The notes beneath the pieces were generated by a model. The model ran no database searches. It was not told the origin of the DNA and was given only the letters and a program-made list of their open reading frames with translations. A program made the translations under genes and the position numbers. Source: 66-474 sp040388785 (GTDB taxonomy: Bacteria; Pseudomonadota; Gammaproteobacteria; Xanthomonadales; Rhodanobacteraceae). From it: DNA of 64,000 nucleotides. Positions 56,675 through 64,000 of the stretch are shown here, one piece after another. Each line of letters begins with the position of its first letter. The stretch's first letter is position 1. The stretch is taken from positions 1 to 64,000 of the forward strand of contig JAZKBD010000044.1 of assembly GCA_040388785.1 (NCBI GenBank). The letters run 5' to 3'.

Positions 56675-57897
56675 GCGACTTTCCCGATTTCCGTTCGCCT
56701 GATTTTCGTTCAAGTGATTTCCTGCGCCAACACATCCGCGAGACGATGGCGTTCTATCACCCGCATTGCCTCGACCCGGCTGGCGGCTGCTTCCACTATT
56801 ACAAGGACAATGGCGACATTTACGATCGCACGGATCGCCACCTGGTCAGCAGCGCGCGCTTCGTGTTCGACTACGCAATGTACGCGCGCCGTTTCGGCGG
56901 CGCCGAATATCTCGACGGCGCGCGCCATTGCGTCGCCTTCATCCGCGACGCGCACCGCAATCAGGCGACTGGCGGCTACGCGTGGACGCTGCGCGACGGC
57001 CGTCCTGACGACACCACCAATCACTGCTACGGCGCCGCGTTCGTGCTCGTTGCGTATTCGCAGGCGCGCATGGCCGGCATCAGCGAAGCCGCCGCGTGGA
57101 TGGATGAGCATTGGCAGTTGCTGGAAATGCGCTACTGGGATGCCGGGACCGGGCTCTACCGTGACGAAGCGGATGCGAACTGGCATTTCTCCGACTACCG
57201 AGGCCAGAACGCCAACATGCACATGTGCGAGGCGATGCTGACCGCGTTCGAAGCCAGCCGCGAGCCGCGCTGGCTCGATCGTGCGTACACGCTCGCGGAC
57301 AACATGACGCGCAGGCAGGCCGCGAAAGCCGGCGGGCTGGTGTGGGAACACTACGACCCGAGCTGGGAAATCGATTGGGAATACCACAAGGACAACCCGA
57401 AGGACCTGTTCCGTCCGTGGGGTTTCCAGCCCGGTCACCAGACCGAATGGGCCAAGCTGCTCATGATCATGAGCCGCCATCGCGAGGCCGACTGGATGCT
57501 GCCGACCGCGCGGCACCTGTTCGACACCGCAGTCGCGCGCGCATGGGACGATCAATACGGCGGCTTGTGCTATGGCTTTGCGCCGGACGGTTCGGTCTGC
57601 GATGACGACAAGTACCACTGGGTGCAGGCCGAATCGCTGGCCTGCGCGGCGCTGCTGGCCGACCGCACCGGCGATGAAAAGTATTGGGACTGGTACCGGC
57701 GCCTGTGGGAATACGCGTGGACGCATTTCGTCGATCACGAATACGGCGGCTGGTATCGCATCCTCACCCGCGACGGCCGCAAATACGATGACGAGAAAAG
57801 TCCGGCGGGCAAGACCGATTACCACAACATGGGCGCGTGCTACGAAGTGCTGAACGTGGTGGGCGACGCGGGTGATGCAGGCGGGAACCGGCGATGA
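56671..57897 (+). CDS. AGE-family sugar isomerase/epimerase (mannose isomerase-like)
   Basis: 408 aa, an (alpha/alpha)6 barrel. Conserved AGE/YihS-type motifs: F-D-Y-A-M-Y, N-A-N-M-H-M-C-E-A, W-G-F-Q-P-G-H-Q-T-E-W-A-K-L-L (catalytic His) and W-V-Q-A-E-S near the C-terminus. The W-G-x-Q-P-G-H-Q-x-E-W-A-K pattern is that of mannose isomerases and cellobiose/mannose 2-epimerases; given the adjacent fructokinase-like gene, mannose-to-fructose isomerisation is the best reading, a 2-epimerase (mannose to glucose) the alternative. Confidence 0.83.
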   Translation: MSDFPDFRSPDFRSSDFLRQHIRETMAFYHPHCLDPAGGCFHYYKDNGDIYDRTDRHLVSSARFVFDYAMYARRFGGAEYLDGARHCVAFIRDAHRNQATGGYAWTLRDGRPDDTTNHCYGAAFVLVAYSQARMAGISEAAAWMDEHWQLLEMRYWDAGTGLYRDEADANWHFSDYRGQNANMHMCEAMLTAFEASREPRWLDRAYTLADNMTRRQAAKAGGLVWEHYDPSWEIDWEYHKDNPKDLFRPWGFQPGHQTEWAKLLMIMSRHREADWMLPTARHLFDTAVARAWDDQYGGLCYGFAPDGSVCDDDKYHWVQAESLACAALLADRTGDEKYWDWYRRLWEYAWTHFVDHEYGGWYRILTRDGRKYDDEKSPAGKTDYHNMGACYEVLNVVGDAGDAGGNRR

Positions 57898-60311
57898 ATC
57901 GCTCGCACGGCTTTGTTCGCGCGTCGCGCCAAGTTGCGGCGACGTTGGCATTGGCACTGTGCTGCGCGGCCGCGCCTGCACAAGCGATCGGCCCCGCCGA
58001 CGCGGTCAATCCGCTGATCGGCAGCCGCAACGGCGGCAACACTTTTCCGGGCGCGAGTTTGCCGTTCGGGATGCTGCAATGGAGTCCCGAAAACAGCAAG
58101 GGCAAGCACGACCGCACCGCCGCGCCGGGCGGTTATCAGTACGACGCGACCCGCATCCGCGGCTTCAGCCTGACGCATCTGTCGGGCACCGGCTGCGCCG
58201 GCGCGAGTGGCGACATTCCGTTCATGCCGGTGACGATTCCGGTTTCGACCTCGCCTTCGAGCGACGCACGCGATTCGATTTATGCCAGCGATTTCTCGCA
58301 TACCGAAGAACATGCATCGCTGGGCGACTATCGCGTCAAGCTCACCAATGGCGTTTCGGTGGAACTCGCCGCCGCGTTGCGCAGCGGTATCGGCAGTTTC
58401 GCGTTTCCGAAAGGCAAGCCCGCCAACCTGCTGATACGCGCGTCGGATTCGGAAGTCGGCAGCAGCGATGCGACGGTCGCGATCGACCGCAAGACGCGGA
58501 CCGTCAGTGGTTCGGTCACCAGCGGCAACTTCTGCGGCTATTTGTCGAAGGCAGATCGTCGCAGCTATTACACGTTGTATTTCGTGGCGCAATTCGACCA
58601 GCCGTTTGCCACGACCGGCACCTGGCGTGACGCGGCCTTGAACAAAAGCGGCATCGCGGCGCGCGGCGGCACCGGTTACGGCGCGAAGGGTTTTCCGCCA
58701 GTCGGCAAAGGCTCTGGGGCATGGATCGGATTCGCGCCCGGCAGCGACGTCCTGGTGCGCGTCGGCATTTCTTACGTCAGCCTCGCCAATGCGCGTGCGA
58801 ACCTGCGCGCCGAAATCCCGCAAGGCACTACGCTGGCGCATGTACGCGAGCGTGCGAGCGCGGACTGGAACACGGCGCTCGGAAAAATCGCGATCGAAGG
58901 CGGCACACCGGACCAGCGCACCACGTTCTATACCGCGCTGTACCACGCGCTGCTGCAACCGACCACGTTCAGTGACGGCAACGGCGAATACCGCGGCTTC
59001 GACCAGAAGATCCATCGCGTCGAAGGCCAACAGAAAATCCAGTACGCGAACTTCTCCGGCTGGGACGTGTACCGCTCGCAACTGCAACTCGTGACCTGGC
59101 TGATGCCGAAGGTTGGCAGCGACATTGCGCAATCGCTGTACAACCAGGCACAGCAGAACCACGGCGAATGGGATCGCTGGACGCACGACTCCGGCGGCAC
59201 GCACGTGATGGCCGGCGATCCATCCGCGCCGGCGCTCGCAGGCATCCATGCGTTCGGCGGCCGTGATTTCGATTTGCAGGGCGCCTACGCTTCGCTGAAA
59301 TACGCGGCCGCCCACGTCAGCGCGAACGACCTGAGCGATGCGGGCTGCAACGTCGAATGCGTGGGCGAACGCCCATCGCTCGACCAGTGGATGAAGCTGC
59401 ATTACATCGCTGCGAAATCGCACGCATGGGGCGGCGCCGGCGAAACGCTGGAAGACGCCACCGCCGATTTCGCGTTGTCGCAACTCGCCAGCGCAGTGGG
59501 CGACGATGAAGGCCATGCGCTGTTCCTGACCCGCGCCGGCTATTGGCGCAACCTGTTCAACCCGCATGCCACCGCGCAGGGCGGCTACATCCAAAACCGC
59601 AACGCTGACGGTTCGTGGCCTGCGTTCACGCCCTCCACCGATGATGGCTTCGTCGAGGGCACGGCCGCGCAATACCTGTGGATGGTGCCGTTCGACGTGC
59701 GCGGCTTGTTCGACGCGTTGGGCGGCGGCGCCAAGGCCACCGCGCGGCTGGACGCGTTCTTCCATGACGCGAAGGGGAACTGGGCGCTGACCAATGCCGG
59801 TCCGCTGCATCCGGAGTTGAACAACGAACCTTCGATCGGAACGCCGTGGCTATTCGACTTCGCCGGCCAACCTTGGCAGACGCAGAAAGCCGTGCGCGTG
59901 GTGCTCGACACGATCTGGAAGAACGCGCCCGACGGCATTCCGGGCAACGACGATCTCGGCGAAATGTCGTCGTGGTACGTGTGGGCCGCGCTGGGCGCGT
60001 ATCCCGCGATTCCAGGGCGCGCGGAATTGTTGCTGGGCAGCCCGCTGTTTCCGCGCGCGGTGATCCACCGTCCGGGCGGCGACGTGACCGTCGAGGCACC
60101 GGATGCAAATCGTGACAACCTGTACGTGCACGCGCTGACGCTGGACGGCAACCCCTGGCGCAAACCGTGGTTGCCCAAATCATTTGCACTGCACGGCGGC
60201 ACATTGCATTTCACGTTGAGTGCCGCGCCTGACGAGAACTGGGGCAGCGATGCCGCCGACGCGCCGCCATCGTTTCCTCCGCCCGAGGAGGCGCATCGCA
60301 AGGGCTCGTGA
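57894..60311 (+). CDS. GH92 alpha-mannosidase, exported (operon member)
   Basis: 805 aa. Signal peptide V-A-A-T-L-A-L-A-L-C-C-A-A-A-P-A-Q-A. GH92 motifs V-N-P-L-I-G-S-R-N-G-G-N-T-F-P-G-A-S-L-P-F-G, G-E-T-L-E-D-A-T-A-D-F-A-L (acid region) and G-N-D-D-L-G-E-M-S-S-W-Y (Asp pair). It differs clearly from the first GH92 in the substrate-binding middle, so a different linkage or substrate size is likely. Ends at a bidirectional terminator. Confidence 0.92.
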   Translation: MNRSHGFVRASRQVAATLALALCCAAAPAQAIGPADAVNPLIGSRNGGNTFPGASLPFGMLQWSPENSKGKHDRTAAPGGYQYDATRIRGFSLTHLSGTGCAGASGDIPFMPVTIPVSTSPSSDARDSIYASDFSHTEEHASLGDYRVKLTNGVSVELAAALRSGIGSFAFPKGKPANLLIRASDSEVGSSDATVAIDRKTRTVSGSVTSGNFCGYLSKADRRSYYTLYFVAQFDQPFATTGTWRDAALNKSGIAARGGTGYGAKGFPPVGKGSGAWIGFAPGSDVLVRVGISYVSLANARANLRAEIPQGTTLAHVRERASADWNTALGKIAIEGGTPDQRTTFYTALYHALLQPTTFSDGNGEYRGFDQKIHRVEGQQKIQYANFSGWDVYRSQLQLVTWLMPKVGSDIAQSLYNQAQQNHGEWDRWTHDSGGTHVMAGDPSAPALAGIHAFGGRDFDLQGAYASLKYAAAHVSANDLSDAGCNVECVGERPSLDQWMKLHYIAAKSHAWGGAGETLEDATADFALSQLASAVGDDEGHALFLTRAGYWRNLFNPHATAQGGYIQNRNADGSWPAFTPSTDDGFVEGTAAQYLWMVPFDVRGLFDALGGGAKATARLDAFFHDAKGNWALTNAGPLHPELNNEPSIGTPWLFDFAGQPWQTQKAVRVVLDTIWKNAPDGIPGNDDLGEMSSWYVWAALGAYPAIPGRAELLLGSPLFPRAVIHRPGGDVTVEAPDANRDNLYVHALTLDGNPWRKPWLPKSFALHGGTLHFTLSAAPDENWGSDAADAPPSFPPPEEAHRKGS

Positions 60312-60328
60312 CGCATGCCCAACAAAAA

Positions 60329-60352
60329 AGCCCTTCGAAACGAAGGGCTTTT
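60329..60352. terminator. Bidirectional terminator between GH92 and ssb
   Basis: 9-bp stem AGCCCTTCG-AAA-CGAAGGGCT (60329-60349) preceded by six A and followed by T's. It lies between the convergent mannoside operon and ssb. Confidence 0.9.
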
Positions 60353-60374
60353 CTGGGTTCAGCCTGGGCAGATC

Positions 60375-60872
60375 TCAGAACGGAATATCGTCGTCCTCGA
60401 ACCCGCCATTGTCCTGCTGCGGCGGTGCAGAAGGACGGCCGCCACCCGACGGCGCCCCCGCGGGCCGGCCCTGCGGCGGACGCGATGAATAACCACCGCC
60501 TTCGCCACGGCCACCGCCACCGCCACCGCCTTCACCCTGGCCGCCGAGCATCTGCATCTCGTTGGCGACGATATCGGTGGAGTAACGCTCGACGCCTTCC
60601 TTGTCGGTGTACTTGTCGGTGCGCAGCGAGCCTTCGATGTAAACCTGCCGGCCCTTCTTCAGGTATTCACCCGCGATCTCGGCGAGCCGGCCGAAGAACT
60701 TCACGCGATGCCATTCCGTTTTTTCCTGGCGTTCGCCGGTCTGCTTGTCCTTCCAGCTGTCGGTGGTCGCGACGCTGATCGAGCAGAACGCGGTGCCCGA
60801 CGCGCTGTAGCGCGTTTCCGGATCCGCGCCCAGGTTGCCGATCAGGATGACCTTGTTGACGCCACGTGCCAT
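60375..60872 (-). CDS. ssb: Single-stranded DNA-binding protein
   Basis: 165 aa from ATG 60872 (M-A-R-G-V-N-K-V-I-L-I-G-N-L-G-A-D-P-E). OB-fold ~1-110, Gly/Pro-rich linker with poly-Gly, and the acidic protein-interaction tip D-D-D-I-P-F. The open frame that continues far upstream is a shadow of ispB. Faces the mannoside operon, divergent from ispB. Confidence 0.97.
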   Translation of the reverse strand: MARGVNKVILIGNLGADPETRYSASGTAFCSISVATTDSWKDKQTGERQEKTEWHRVKFFGRLAEIAGEYLKKGRQVYIEGSLRTDKYTDKEGVERYSTDIVANEMQMLGGQGEGGGGGGGRGEGGGYSSRPPQGRPAGAPSGGGRPSAPPQQDNGGFEDDDIPF

Positions 60873-61022
60873 GTGCGAATCCTCGAATGGGAACAACCGA
60901 AACGGATGATCGTAGCAGCATAGCGGCGTGTATGCCGGCGCAACGCGCGCCCCGCTGTAGGGCAATGCCGTCGCGTTGCTGCAAGGCACTATAATCAACG
61001 GCTTGCCGCACGACGGACGCCC
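60873..61022. promoter_or_regulatory. Divergent promoter region ssb/ispB
   Basis: A 150-nt spacer. TATAAT (60991-60996, in ACTATAATC) is a perfect -10 for ispB, with CAAGGC/TTGCTG-like sequence (TTGCTG at ~60976) only about 10 nt upstream, so the -35 is unclear. No LexA box is recognisable. Confidence 0.5.
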
Positions 61023-62030
61023 ATGAACCGCCCCCATCCCGCTTCGCCGGCCGAGACCACCAACGCATTCATCGTGGCGCGCGATCTGGCCGCGCCCGAC
61101 ATGTACCGGGTCGACGGCATGATCCGCCAGCGCCTGCACTCCGACGTGGTGCTGATCAACGCCATCGCCGAGCACATCGTCGGCGGCGGCGGCAAGCGGC
61201 TGCGTCCCGCACTGCACGTGCTGGCGGCGCACGCGGCGGGCTACGAAGGCGACGCGCACATCGAACTGGCGGCGGTGATCGAGTTCATCCACACCGCGAC
61301 GCTGCTGCACGACGACGTGGTGGACGGCTCCGACCTGCGGCGCGGCCGCAAGACCGCGAACGCCGCGTGGGGCAATGCCGCCAGCGTGCTGGTCGGCGAC
61401 TTCCTCTACTCGCGCGCGTTCCAGATGATGGTGGAACTGGACCGCATGGAAGTGATGCGGATCCTGGCCGACACCACCAACTCCATCGCCGAGGGCGAGG
61501 TATTGCAACTGCTCAACATCGGCAAGGCCGAGACCAGCGAAGCCGCGTACATGCAGGTGATCGAGCGCAAGACCGCGGTGCTTTTCGCAGCGGCGACGCA
61601 ACTGGGCGGCGTGCTGGCCGGGCTGCCGCACCAGCAATGCCTCGCGCTGCGCCGCTACGGCATGGAACTCGGCTCGGCGTTCCAGATCGCCGACGACCTG
61701 CTCGATTACATTTCCGATTCCGAAACGCTCGGCAAGAACATCGGCGACGACCTCGCCGAAGGCAAGCCCACGCTGCCACTGATCTACGCCATCGAACGCT
61801 CCACGCCGATGCAGGCGGAACTGCTGCGCAACGCGATCACGAGCCAACGCCTGGCCGCGCTGGACGTCATCATCACCGCGATCCGCGGCACCGGCGCACT
61901 GGAACGCACCCGCGCCAAGGCCGAATCCCACGCCGACGCCGCGCACGTCGCGCTGAAAAGTTTGCCGCCGTCCGAATACCGCGATGCGCTGGCGGGACTG
62001 GCGGATTACGCGGTGAACCGTTCGAGTTGA
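61023..62030 (+). CDS. ispB: Octaprenyl diphosphate synthase
   Basis: 335 aa. Trans-polyprenyl synthase making the ubiquinone side chain. First Asp-rich motif L-L-H-D-D-V-V-D and second F-Q-I-A-D-D-L-L-D-Y, with G-G-G-K-R-L-R-P near the N-terminus. The bulky residues before the first motif that fix chain length cannot be judged by eye; C8 is assumed from order-typical ubiquinone-8. A small hairpin CCTTCG-GAA-CGAAGG (62037-62051) follows the stop. Confidence 0.93.
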   Translation: MNRPHPASPAETTNAFIVARDLAAPDMYRVDGMIRQRLHSDVVLINAIAEHIVGGGGKRLRPALHVLAAHAAGYEGDAHIELAAVIEFIHTATLLHDDVVDGSDLRRGRKTANAAWGNAASVLVGDFLYSRAFQMMVELDRMEVMRILADTTNSIAEGEVLQLLNIGKAETSEAAYMQVIERKTAVLFAAATQLGGVLAGLPHQQCLALRRYGMELGSAFQIADDLLDYISDSETLGKNIGDDLAEGKPTLPLIYAIERSTPMQAELLRNAITSQRLAALDVIITAIRGTGALERTRAKAESHADAAHVALKSLPPSEYRDALAGLADYAVNRSS

Positions 62031-62159
62031 CGGCCTCCTTCGGAACGAAGGACGGGCGGAGCGAAGCGAGCGAGTAGCGCAGCGCGAACCGCCGGGGATG
62101 CCCACGCGCACCAAGAGCAAGAGCCTCCCTCGATCTCCTTCATTCCGAAGAGGGAGACG
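62031..62159. repeat. Intergenic region with hairpin and degenerate repeat
   Basis: 129 nt between convergent genes. Hairpin CCTTCG-GAA-CGAAGG at 62037-62051, then G-C-G-A-A-G-C-G-A-G-C-G-type tracts (62060-62090) resembling those in the 16525-16799 spacer, and CTTCATTCCGAAG (~62141-62153). Probably a decayed member of the GTCAT family; no gene. Confidence 0.5.
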
Positions 62160-62948
62160 TCAACCCGCAAACGCCTCGTCCAGCCACGCGTGCATTAACG
62201 CGAAGGCGCGCTTGGCCACCGGCGGGTCGTAGACGCAACCCGGCGGCGAATGTGCCTGCGGTTCGGCGAAGCAGTGCACCGCGCCGCCGAATGCGACGAA
62301 CTGCCATGGCGCGGGACCCTGCTGCATTTCCTTCATGAAGGCCGGCGCGTCCGGCATCGTGCCGCGATCGTCGGCGCCATTCATCGCCAGCACGCGCGCC
62401 TTGATGTGTTTTGCGAGCGCCGGATCATCGGTGCCGAGGCCGCCATGGAAACTCACCACCGCGGCGACATCGCTGCCGCTGCGCGCGAGGTCGAGCACGG
62501 ACGTGCCGCCGAAGCAGAACCCGATCGCCGCGAGCTTCGCCGCATCGATCGGTGCCGCGTGTTTCGCAGCCAGCGCCTTCAACTCGGCGAACGCGGCGTC
62601 CACGCGCTTGCGCAGCATCGGCCGGTCGGCATACAGCGGCTTCGTCGCGGCCTGCGCTTCCTTGTTGTCCCTGGGGCGCAGGTCCTTGCCATACATGTCG
62701 CCCATGAAGATCACGTAATCCTTGCCGGCGATCGTCTTGGCGAAATCGATATTGGTCGGGTTGATTCCGGTCCAGTCGGGAATCATCAGCAAGCCAGGCC
62801 GCGGTGCCTTCACCGCATCGTCCCACACCAGCATGCCCTGCATGGCCTTGCCGTCGACCTTGTAGTCGATGGTTTGGGTGCGCATCGCAGCGTGCGCAAA
62901 AGATGCGACGCCGAACAGCAGCAGCAACGCGAGGATTGTCTTGCGCAT
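62160..62948 (-). CDS. Exported dienelactone hydrolase-family protein
   Basis: 262 aa from ATG 62948 (the frame upstream is a shadow of the UbiH-like gene). Signal peptide L-A-L-L-L-L-F-G-V-A-S-F-A-H-A-A. Alpha/beta hydrolase with the Cys nucleophile in I-G-F-C-F-G-G (DLH uses Cys instead of Ser), Asp in N-G-A-D-D-R-G and His in G-A-V-H-C-F. A periplasmic esterase or hydrolase of unknown substrate. 11 nt downstream of the UbiH-like gene, so probably co-transcribed. Confidence 0.87.
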   Translation of the reverse strand: MRKTILALLLLFGVASFAHAAMRTQTIDYKVDGKAMQGMLVWDDAVKAPRPGLLMIPDWTGINPTNIDFAKTIAGKDYVIFMGDMYGKDLRPRDNKEAQAATKPLYADRPMLRKRVDAAFAELKALAAKHAAPIDAAKLAAIGFCFGGTSVLDLARSGSDVAAVVSFHGGLGTDDPALAKHIKARVLAMNGADDRGTMPDAPAFMKEMQQGPAPWQFVAFGGAVHCFAEPQAHSPPGCVYDPPVAKRAFALMHAWLDEAFAG

Positions 62949-62959
62949 GATCGTCTCCC

Positions 62960-64000
62960 TCAGGTCAGACCCGCCGCGTGCGCCGACAGGCGCCGCTTCA
63001 GCGGTTCGATGGCATCCACGGCACGCATGCCGAAACCGCGCAGCGTTGCCCACGCGGGCGACTGCCACGCGAACATCCGTTCGATCGCGTCGAACGTGCG
63101 TGCATCGAGTGTGCCCGCGGAACGCCGCCGGCGTGCGTAGCGCGCCAGTACGTGCGGCGCGCTGAAATCGCGGCCGGCATCGCGCGCGTCGCCCAGCACC
63201 GACGCAAGTTCCGCGACGTCGCGCAACCCGAGGTTCGCGCCCTGCCCCGCCAGCGGATGCACTGCGTGCGCAGCATCGCCGATCAACACGCAACGCCCGG
63301 AAGCGAATCGTTCGGCGATCTGCAGGCGCAACGGGAACCATGCACGGGGCGTCGTGGCCGTGATCTTGCCGAGACGGAAATCCGATGCGACGCCCGCGGC
63401 TTCGCCAAACGCCGCGTCGTCCAACGCCAGTACTTCGCGCGCGCGCGCTTCCGGCAGCGACCACACGATCGAACTGCGGCCGTCGGCCAGCGGCAGCAAC
63501 GCCATCGGACCTTCATCGGTGAAGCGCTGCCACGCGCTTGCCTCATGCGCGCGCTCGGTCGCCACGTGCGCGACCACCGCGCGCTGCTGGTAATCGCGTC
63601 CGCGCACGGCGATGCCGGCCTGCTCGCGCAGTGCCGAACCTGCGCCGTCCGCGATCACCAGCAGCGCGGCCGACAGCATTTCACCGTCGCCCAGTTCCAG
63701 CGTGATGCGATCCTCGCGCTGCACGAAAGACGCGACATGCGCCGGGCACACACGGCGCACGCTGGCACTGCCCAGCGCATCCCACAACGTGTGCGCGACC
63801 AGTTTGTTCTCGACGATCCAGCCGAGTTGCGCGCGGCCCTCGCGCGCGGCGTCGAAGGTGACTTCCGCGCCCGATTCGCCATCCCACACGCGCATGCGCC
63901 TGTACGGCGACACGCGCGCGCTTTCGATGGCGCGCCACGCGCCCAGTTCGTCCAGCAGGCGCGCCGATGACGGCGCCAATGCGATCACGCGCAGGTCTTC
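62960..64000 (-). CDS. UbiH/UbiF/VisC/COQ6-family FAD-dependent hydroxylase, 5' partial
   Basis: At least 346 codons; the frame is open to the window edge, so the N-terminus with the Rossmann GxGxxG is missing. Visible: D-L-R-V-I-A-L-A-P-S-S-A-R-L-L at the edge, L-V-I-A-D-G-A-G-S (second FAD motif) and L-I-G-D-A-A-H-A-V-H-P-L-A-G-Q-G-A-N-L-G-L (third). It hydroxylates a ring position in ubiquinone synthesis; which carbon (UbiH, UbiI or UbiF type) cannot be told from this part. Confidence 0.88.
   Translation of the reverse strand, partial: EDLRVIALAPSSARLLDELGAWRAIESARVSPYRRMRVWDGESGAEVTFDAAREGRAQLGWIVENKLVAHTLWDALGSASVRRVCPAHVASFVQREDRITLELGDGEMLSAALLVIADGAGSALREQAGIAVRGRDYQQRAVVAHVATERAHEASAWQRFTDEGPMALLPLADGRSSIVWSLPEARAREVLALDDAAFGEAAGVASDFRLGKITATTPRAWFPLRLQIAERFASGRCVLIGDAAHAVHPLAGQGANLGLRDVAELASVLGDARDAGRDFSAPHVLARYARRRRSAGTLDARTFDAIERMFAWQSPAWATLRGFGMRAVDAIEPLKRRLSAHAAGLT

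Noticed and set aside
60375..62120. 581-codon minus-strand frame covering ssb and running under ispB
   Set aside because: Only the last 165 codons (ssb) are coding; the rest is antisense to ispB and lacks any family signature.

Overview
The window is GC-rich bacterial chromosome with almost no intergenic space. Gene content and order (DUF2069 beside wrbA, a methionine synthase split into two genes, psiF-type protein, pilS-pilR, lptD-surA-pdxA-rsmA-apaG-apaH, SurE/Pcm next to a YqaA-type membrane protein) point to a gammaproteobacterium of the Lysobacterales (Xanthomonadales), plausibly Rhodanobacteraceae. That placement is inferred from content only. A run of 10 Ns at 12488-12497 shows this is a draft assembly.

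Layout. 1-2034: 3' part of a TPR-GT41 glycosyltransferase, then moaB. 2771-4827 (minus): acylphosphatase, TlpA-like thioredoxin, YihY/BrkB membrane protein. 4933-7498 (plus): wrbA, DUF2069 protein and an AidB-type acyl-CoA dehydrogenase, joined by ATGA overlaps. 7537-8234 (minus): frameshifted membrane protein gene. 8388-10582 (minus): queA-tgt. 10662-13533 (minus): methyltransferase-like membrane protein, DesK/DesR-type two-component system, VOC protein. 13755-15844 (plus): class III aminotransferase and a PsiF-repeat protein. 15922-22896 (minus): pyrG, kdsA, eno, ftsB, surE, pcm, yqaA. 23019-31972 (plus): aminopeptidase P, lptD, surA, pdxA, rsmA, apaG, apaH. 32082-33242 (minus): acyl-CoA dehydrogenase. 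33363-38340 (plus): ArsR-methyltransferase fusion regulator and the two metH genes. 38378-39268: two small membrane proteins and tRNA-Val(CAC). 39632-46765: S9 peptidase, DUF2945 protein, DyP peroxidase, hybrid histidine kinase, CsbD-like protein, PAS-LuxR regulator. 46823-50859: tRNA-Thr(CGT), pilS, pilR, TMEM175-type channel. 50888-60311: a mannoside-utilisation locus. 60375-64000: ssb, ispB, dienelactone hydrolase, and part of a UbiH-family hydroxylase.

The most coherent accessory system is the mannoside locus. A GH92 alpha-mannosidase is divergent from a five-gene operon: LacI regulator, FucP-type sugar transporter, PfkB sugar kinase, AGE-family sugar isomerase and a second GH92. Each of the four junctions in the operon is an ATGA overlap. 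The palindrome TTGGATCGTTCCAA occurs twice in the divergent promoter region and is a strong candidate operator. The inferred flow is release of mannose by the exported GH92 enzymes, uptake, isomerisation to fructose and phosphorylation to fructose 6-phosphate.

Other points of interest: an intergenic-type inverted repeat lying in frame inside the aminopeptidase P gene; an ArsR-methyltransferase fusion (SahR-like) next to the split metH genes; about five copies of a GTCAT...ATGAC palindromic repeat; a CsoR-like palindrome before psiF; and several breaks from the usual gene order (ispD-ispF-truD missing between ftsB and surE, yajC-secD-secF missing after tgt).
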